Below are positions 44,680 to 48,940 of a DNA stretch of 48,940 bases, piece by piece. Origin of the DNA: Nostoc spongiaeforme FACHB-130 (lineage in GTDB: Bacteria; Cyanobacteriota; Cyanobacteriia; Cyanobacteriales; Nostocaceae); NCBI RefSeq assembly GCF_014698475.1, contig NZ_JACJTB010000050.1, forward strand, positions 1 through 48,940, read 5' to 3'. Position numbers and translations under genes: made by a program. The stretch's first letter is position 1; each line of letters starts with the position of its first letter. Under the pieces are notes generated by a model. It was not told where the DNA came from, did not search any database, and was given only the letters and a program-made list of their open reading frames with translations.

Positions 44680-47600
44680 TCAATTTCTAGTTACAGTCGC
44701 ATCCTTGTTACTAGCCGAAGGACGGCGAACACTGTATTTTTTCATTAATTCTTTGACTTGAGTGGCTACTAATGGATGTGTATCTTGTTGTAATTTTGGC
44801 AGGAGTTCTAAAAGCACGCGATGGGAAACAGCATTTAAATATGCGATCGCTGCTTCGCGCACAAAGCCTGTAGGATGACGTAAAGCTAGTAAAATTTCGT
44901 GACTAGTTAAGCGGATGCGGCTAACTTGCGCCAGATGCAAACAGCAGGCTAAACACCAATCAGACAGGAAATTATCTAAACTCAGCATTCTCCGCAATCG
45001 TTCACTGACTTGCATTGGTTCATATTCGACCAATTCAGCTTCTACAAGATAATGCAGTTTTTCTTGGTGCGATCGCTTATCTAAAATATTCAACAATAAA
45101 GATTTGACGGGCAGTGTCACTGTATGCTCTAAAATTTCTAAACCCCGTGCAATATTCACCCCAGAATTAGACCTTAAATTAAAAGCGGCGGCTTGCATTT
45201 TTTCTGCTGAATAAAGCAATTTTAACAGCAACAGTAACCGTTCTCGTCCATCAATTTCTAGTTCTAACAACGCTTTTTGTAATAAATCACAAACAATTGC
45301 GGCTCTTTGGGATGTGGCATAATTATCGAGAGTTTGTGGTTTTTGTAAGTCCAAATACGCGGCGTAAATTTCTCCTAAAAACTTCAACTCTTGGTCAATT
45401 AAAGTTTCGACTCGCGTTTGATAAAAGCGGTCTACTCGGCTGTTAGTTTCTGGTTGTTTTTGGACTTTGAGTAAACTACGCAAAATTTGATATCTCGTCG
45501 CACCCCAAGATTTTTCTAAATGTAGCCACAGGGCTTCTGTTGCTTGTAGGGTAGGAATTTGGGCAATGGTTCGCCACGCATACATCCGTACTATCTCTGG
45601 CTTATAAGTATCCGTCGCCAACTGTAACAGCATATCCAAAGCATCATTTTCTAGTTTGGCTAAGGCACGCATCGCCGTGGTGCGAGTTGATTTATAGTAA
45701 AGTGCGGCAATTAAGGCAGAATAGTAATCTTCTAAGCGAGTGGCTGCAATCATTTCCAATACAGCACAGCGCACCCGCAAAGATTCATCCTGCAACAAAT
45801 TCGGGATATGAATCCGCAAGGCTTGGAGGTATATTGTTTCTCTGAGGGCTTTGACTCCATTAATACGTTCTCTTTCTTGTTTATGGGTCAACATTCTTTG
45901 CAGCGTTTTGGTGGCTGCTACCTTTTGGATTGGTGTTCCTTGACGCAAAATTAAAGCGGCGGCGGTGGCGCGAATTAAAGAATGGTGTCGCGCCTGCAAA
46001 TATTCTTCTAATTGACTCAAGTTAGGATTTTCTTCCGCCAGCCACACATAACGCAACGCCAAAGCCAGCACTTCTGGATCAATTTTTTCTGGGGGTTGTT
46101 CAATTACCAACCGCACATCCCCAGCATAAGCAGGATTCGCCCCACCAATAAACATGACTTCCAAACTTTGGCGTTGCAATTCTGGCGGTAACTTTAACAG
46201 CAGTGGCGCTAAAACTTCGGCGGCTCCATGTGGATCAATTTGTGCTAAAAGTTCAATACAAGAATGTTTATCTGTGGTACTGCCTTTTTCACCTAAAGCT
46301 TTGACTACCCCTTGTTTAAAGACACGTAAACCAACATTAGAAGCACTGAGTTCGCCTCGTTCGGCACTTAAAACTAATAAATCAACATAACGCGATCGCA
46401 GTACCCAAACCACCCTTAAACAAGTAGCAGCCGCCAATACAGTTTCGCCCACAAATACCCATTCTTGTAATCCAGGGGGAACAAATCGATTACATACAAA
46501 CAAAGTCGCCAAAATCAGTAATCCCGCCCCACCTGTCGCAATGGCTTCGGCTGTTCCACCGGATAATGCTTGCATGTGGCTGCGTAGCCGTTCGGGGATG
46601 GGTTGGTATAACACTGGCCCACTACTCACAACAAAGGTGTAGCGCAGCAATTCATCGCAGAATTTTAACCCCACTAATCCCCAGAAAATGCCATAGGAAT
46701 GCAAAGCCGGGAATAAATTTAATAAAGCGATCGCAGCAGGAACAACAAAGCCAACACTAATCGGTAACAGTGCGGCGGTGAAAAATACACCAATTCTTTC
46801 AATCAGGCGGCTGGAAACAAACCACTGAGTCCCCAACTCACACAAACCGACAATTCCGCCAAATAGACCTAAAAAACTCGCCAAGTCGCGATCGCCTAAA
46901 TTAGATTTCAGTTCCCGGAGATATTGAAAGTCAACCAACAATCCTATAACTTGCAATAGCCCCACAAAGGCAAATAACTGCCATGTGTAGCGGCGTAGGG
47001 GCGCTTGAATCCGCCGATATCGAGAAGCTTGTTCATGAGGGACTTGACGTTGGGGCGCATCAGGAAAGGCGGCGCGATATTGATTACTTAAATAAGCTAA
47101 GATAGCTGACCCTAAAACAATCAATGCACAAGCAATCAGGATGACTTTCTCTAGTTTGATGAATTGCAAAATCCACGGCAAACTAAAGCCACTGATCACA
47201 TCCGCTACTAATAAGCCACTGCTAACTAGCGGGTAAGTACGTTTAATTTCACGGATGTTGAAAATTTGATTAGCAACAATAGAGGTGTTGAGGTCGTTGA
47301 CTACATAAAGTGCATCGACCCACAATCGCAGGATGAACACTAAAACTACTGCTACATAGGAAAGATGTAATCCCTCACGTAATAATACCAAGAGCATCAG
47401 TGGCACAACCATACAAGGTGCGATCGCCACTACCACCCAGCGCAAGGGAAAAATCTTTTGTAACCAAGAATAAACAAAAACTAACCCTGCACCCATCGCC
47501 GCACTAGCAATGTACATCCAAGGTAACGGCCCCGCACCATATTGATCTAAAAACAGTGCAACCGTACTATCCTCAGCCCATCGCAACCCAATAGATACAG

Positions 47601-47721
47601 TTGTGTAAAAGGCAAACATGATCAAAGTCCGTTCGCCTTCCTCCGGCCGCAGATTTACCCACTGTAGCAGTCGTGAAACAACACCTTTATTGACAACCAA
47701 CGAGTAGTTTTTCAGTTCCAT
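44680..47721 (-). CDS. MFS-like membrane transporter fused to HEAT-like repeats
   Basis: The frame opens at GTG 47772; ATG 47721 (MELKNYSLVV) is the likelier start, giving 1013 residues. The first ~430 residues are a transporter-like membrane domain with about 12 hydrophobic segments (TLIMFAFYTTVSIGLRWAED, WMYIASAAMGAGLVFVYSWL, and others), similar in layout to MFS or ATP/ADP-carrier-like proteins. From about 480 onwards there are alpha-helical HEAT-like repeats (LAQIDPHGAAEVLAPLLL, LIRATAAALILRQG, VRCAVLEMIAATR, TTAMRALAKLENDAL), lasting to about 1000. Such fusions occur in cyanobacteria; the solute and role of the cytoplasmic repeat domain are unknown. Confidence 0.75.
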   Translation of the reverse strand: MELKNYSLVVNKGVVSRLLQWVNLRPEEGERTLIMFAFYTTVSIGLRWAEDSTVALFLDQYGAGPLPWMYIASAAMGAGLVFVYSWLQKIFPLRWVVVAIAPCMVVPLMLLVLLREGLHLSYVAVVLVFILRLWVDALYVVNDLNTSIVANQIFNIREIKRTYPLVSSGLLVADVISGFSLPWILQFIKLEKVILIACALIVLGSAILAYLSNQYRAAFPDAPQRQVPHEQASRYRRIQAPLRRYTWQLFAFVGLLQVIGLLVDFQYLRELKSNLGDRDLASFLGLFGGIVGLCELGTQWFVSSRLIERIGVFFTAALLPISVGFVVPAAIALLNLFPALHSYGIFWGLVGLKFCDELLRYTFVVSSGPVLYQPIPERLRSHMQALSGGTAEAIATGGAGLLILATLFVCNRFVPPGLQEWVFVGETVLAAATCLRVVWVLRSRYVDLLVLSAERGELSASNVGLRVFKQGVVKALGEKGSTTDKHSCIELLAQIDPHGAAEVLAPLLLKLPPELQRQSLEVMFIGGANPAYAGDVRLVIEQPPEKIDPEVLALALRYVWLAEENPNLSQLEEYLQARHHSLIRATAAALILRQGTPIQKVAATKTLQRMLTHKQERERINGVKALRETIYLQALRIHIPNLLQDESLRVRCAVLEMIAATRLEDYYSALIAALYYKSTRTTAMRALAKLENDALDMLLQLATDTYKPEIVRMYAWRTIAQIPTLQATEALWLHLEKSWGATRYQILRSLLKVQKQPETNSRVDRFYQTRVETLIDQELKFLGEIYAAYLDLQKPQTLDNYATSQRAAIVCDLLQKALLELEIDGRERLLLLLKLLYSAEKMQAAAFNLRSNSGVNIARGLEILEHTVTLPVKSLLLNILDKRSHQEKLHYLVEAELVEYEPMQVSERLRRMLSLDNFLSDWCLACCLHLAQVSRIRLTSHEILLALRHPTGFVREAAIAYLNAVSHRVLLELLPKLQQDTHPLVATQVKELMKKYSVRRPSASNKDATVTRN

Positions 47722-47772
47722 GCAGTTTAGCTTTCTGATATCACCCTGCAACAATTCAATGAAAAATTGCAC

Positions 47773-47812
47773 TCAACACTCAGCACTCAGCACTCAGCAC
47801 TCAGCACTTAAA
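47773..47812. repeat. CACTCAG heptamer array
   Basis: Five to six tandem copies of CACTCAG-type heptamers (CACTCAA, CACTCAG x4, CACTTAA) just upstream of the membrane-HEAT gene. Confidence 0.9.
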
Positions 47813-47819
47813 AAGCAAG

Positions 47820-47866
47820 AGTCCTGAGCAACTGAGTATTATGTTTCCCACTCAGCTCTCAGGACT
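47820..47866 (-). terminator. Nested-stem terminator after infC
   Basis: AGTCCTGAG (47820-47828) pairs with CTCAGGACT (47858-47866), and inside it CTGAGT (47832-47837) pairs with ACTCAG (47850-47855). On the minus strand it is followed within a few bases by CTTGCTTTTTAA. It ends 87 bases after the infC stop. Confidence 0.65.
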
Positions 47867-47953
47867 ATCAATTTTTGATAAACTTATTTGACCTTTAGGT
47901 CTTTATGCTATTTTCAGCAGTGAATTGTCCGTTGTGTTTCGCAAAGTCAAAGG

Positions 47954-48487
47954 TTACTTTTTCGGCGAAATCAGCATCATCATATTTCTCCCCTCTTTTT
48001 TCGGTGCTTGTTGTACTTCACCAAAGGGTTCTAGGTCTGTCGCCATACGTTTGAGTAAATCTTCTGCTAAGTCACTGTGTTGAATTTCTCGACCCCGAAA
48101 CATAACAGTCGCTTTAACTTTATCACCGTCCTTCAAGAAACGCTCTGCTTGTTTCACACGCACGTTATAGTCGTGTTCTTCAATTTTGTAGCGCATCTTT
48201 ACTTCCTTGACATCGGCCGTGTGCTGCTTCTTCCGGGCTTCCCGCGCCTTCTTCTCTTGTTCAAACTTGTATTTCCCGTAGTCCATGATTCGGCAAACTG
48301 GCGGGTCGGCCTTATCACTGAGCAGCACTAAATCTAGCTCTTTTTCTTCAGCTAATTGCAGTGCTTCCTGAGGAGTGATAATTCCTAATTGGGAGCCATC
48401 AGTATCAATGACTCTAATTTTAGGGAAGCGGATTCTTTCGTTGATTTGGGGCAGATCGCGAGTTCTTTTTTTCTCAATCACAGGCAT
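47954..48487 (-). CDS. infC: Translation initiation factor IF-3
   Basis: Binds the 30S subunit, keeps subunits apart and checks the start codon. [19 protein letters not shown], then GIITPQEAL, then [19 protein letters not shown] are the N-domain and linker; [22 protein letters not shown] is the C-domain. Length 177 is normal. The start is ATG 48487; no unusual ATT start, unlike many infC genes. A strong hairpin follows the gene. Confidence 0.96.
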   Translation of the reverse strand: MPVIEKKRTRDLPQINERIRFPKIRVIDTDGSQLGIITPQEALQLAEEKELDLVLLSDKADPPVCRIMDYGKYKFEQEKKAREARKKQHTADVKEVKMRYKIEEHDYNVRVKQAERFLKDGDKVKATVMFRGREIQHSDLAEDLLKRMATDLEPFGEVQQAPKKEGRNMMMLISPKK

Positions 48488-48940
48488 TATGATTTTTGGA
48501 AGCTCTCTTTTTAGAATGTGGTTTGGTTTTGCTTGGTATGCCTCAGAAGCACAATACTTAAAATAACTGAGGACTTAACAAAGGGTCTTGGATAGTAACT
48601 AACCTATAGCCTAGTTACTAACGGCTGTATTTGTCATTCTACTCATAATGAAGAGAATTTCTCTGCAATAGTTAACTTAAATTACACAATCAAGCGAAGT
48701 GTTATCCATTTTAACAATTATTTTCTCGATTATTGACAAATTGGTATAAATATACATTTGCTAGAGTGAGGGAGTAGGGGCTAGAGGCTAGGGGCTTAAT
48801 AAATACAGTTGTCCCATCAATCCTTAGACCCGAATTTCTCACGTATGGGTAGCGGGTGTGGTGAGTTTGGGGAGAGAGGGGAGTGTGGGGAGTGTGGGAA
48901 GAGAGGGGGGAAAGATTTCTTCACCATCCTCCCACACCTC
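48488..48940. other. Gene-free window end with short repeats
   Basis: No ORF is supported in these 453 bases. It contains a GGGGCTAGAGGCTAGGGGCT repeat (48777-48796) and a GGGGAGTGT-type array (48865-48917). The infC promoter should lie in the AT-rich stretch near 48490-48600, but I could not define it. Confidence 0.6.

Noticed and set aside
44680-47721. True ATP/ADP translocase identity for the membrane-HEAT protein
   Set aside because: Layout is similar but no diagnostic residues could be confirmed by eye, so only a transporter-like call is given.

Overview
The window looks like chromosomal DNA of a filamentous, heterocyst-forming cyanobacterium (Nostocales, Nostoc/Anabaena/Calothrix-like). 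The evidence is the frequent HIP1 octamer GCGATCGC, many short tandem heptamer repeats between genes, a psb28 gene for photosystem II, an AgrE-type arginine dihydrolase/ornithine cyclodeaminase, a xisH-xisI pair, SLH and DUF4114 proteins, and Uma2 genes. No rRNA, tRNA, CRISPR array, insertion sequence with transposase, or prophage was seen.

Layout. 0-9 kb: SLH-domain envelope protein with a long Asp run, MscS channel, class II-type deacetylase, coaD overlapping a coiled-coil gene, then a 623-codon open frame for an XPB-partner-like protein, a small membrane protein and a Uma2 protein. 9.4-16.3 kb: XPB-like helicase, a CLC-F/DUF190 fluoride exporter gene behind a fluoride riboswitch, and tldE-tldD. 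16.3-21.8 kb: a repeat-rich 1-kb gap, cysS, a His-rich COG0523 GTPase, dtd, psb28, moaB. 21.9-31.4 kb is the most accessory-like part: phytase-like/DUF4114 protein, DUF433-DUF5615 pair, lipoprotein, a 2OG-Fe(II) oxygenase convergent with a methyltransferase-HIT fusion, small unknown genes, an agmatinase-family ureohydrolase, a single-domain response regulator, and a protein made of two 70-residue repeats. 31.5-48.9 kb: pyrG, two amidase_3 paralogues, a pentapeptide protein, xisI-xisH, DUF2085 protein, agrE, GNAT protein, U32 peptidase, second Uma2, MFS-HEAT protein and infC.

How genes work together. AgrE and the agmatinase-family enzyme both handle arginine nitrogen, relevant to cyanophycin turnover. 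The XPB helicase and the 6.5-kb protein look like a split helicase/partner pair. The CLC-F protein, its fused DUF190 domain and the riboswitch form one fluoride-defence unit.

The most notable finding is the fluoride locus at 11.2-13.4 kb. It runs promoter, fluoride aptamer, a downstream segment that can steal the aptamer's 3' arm and sits against a Shine-Dalgarno site, a 29-codon ORF, an intrinsic terminator, and only then clcF-DUF190. Second is a family of MITE-like elements ending in (A)CTAGTAC...GTACTAG(T): two copies of 214 bp differing at one base, and two shorter ones, one of which supplies the stop codon of a lipoprotein gene. Third are cyanobacterial repeats carried in frame inside cysS and the U32 peptidase gene.
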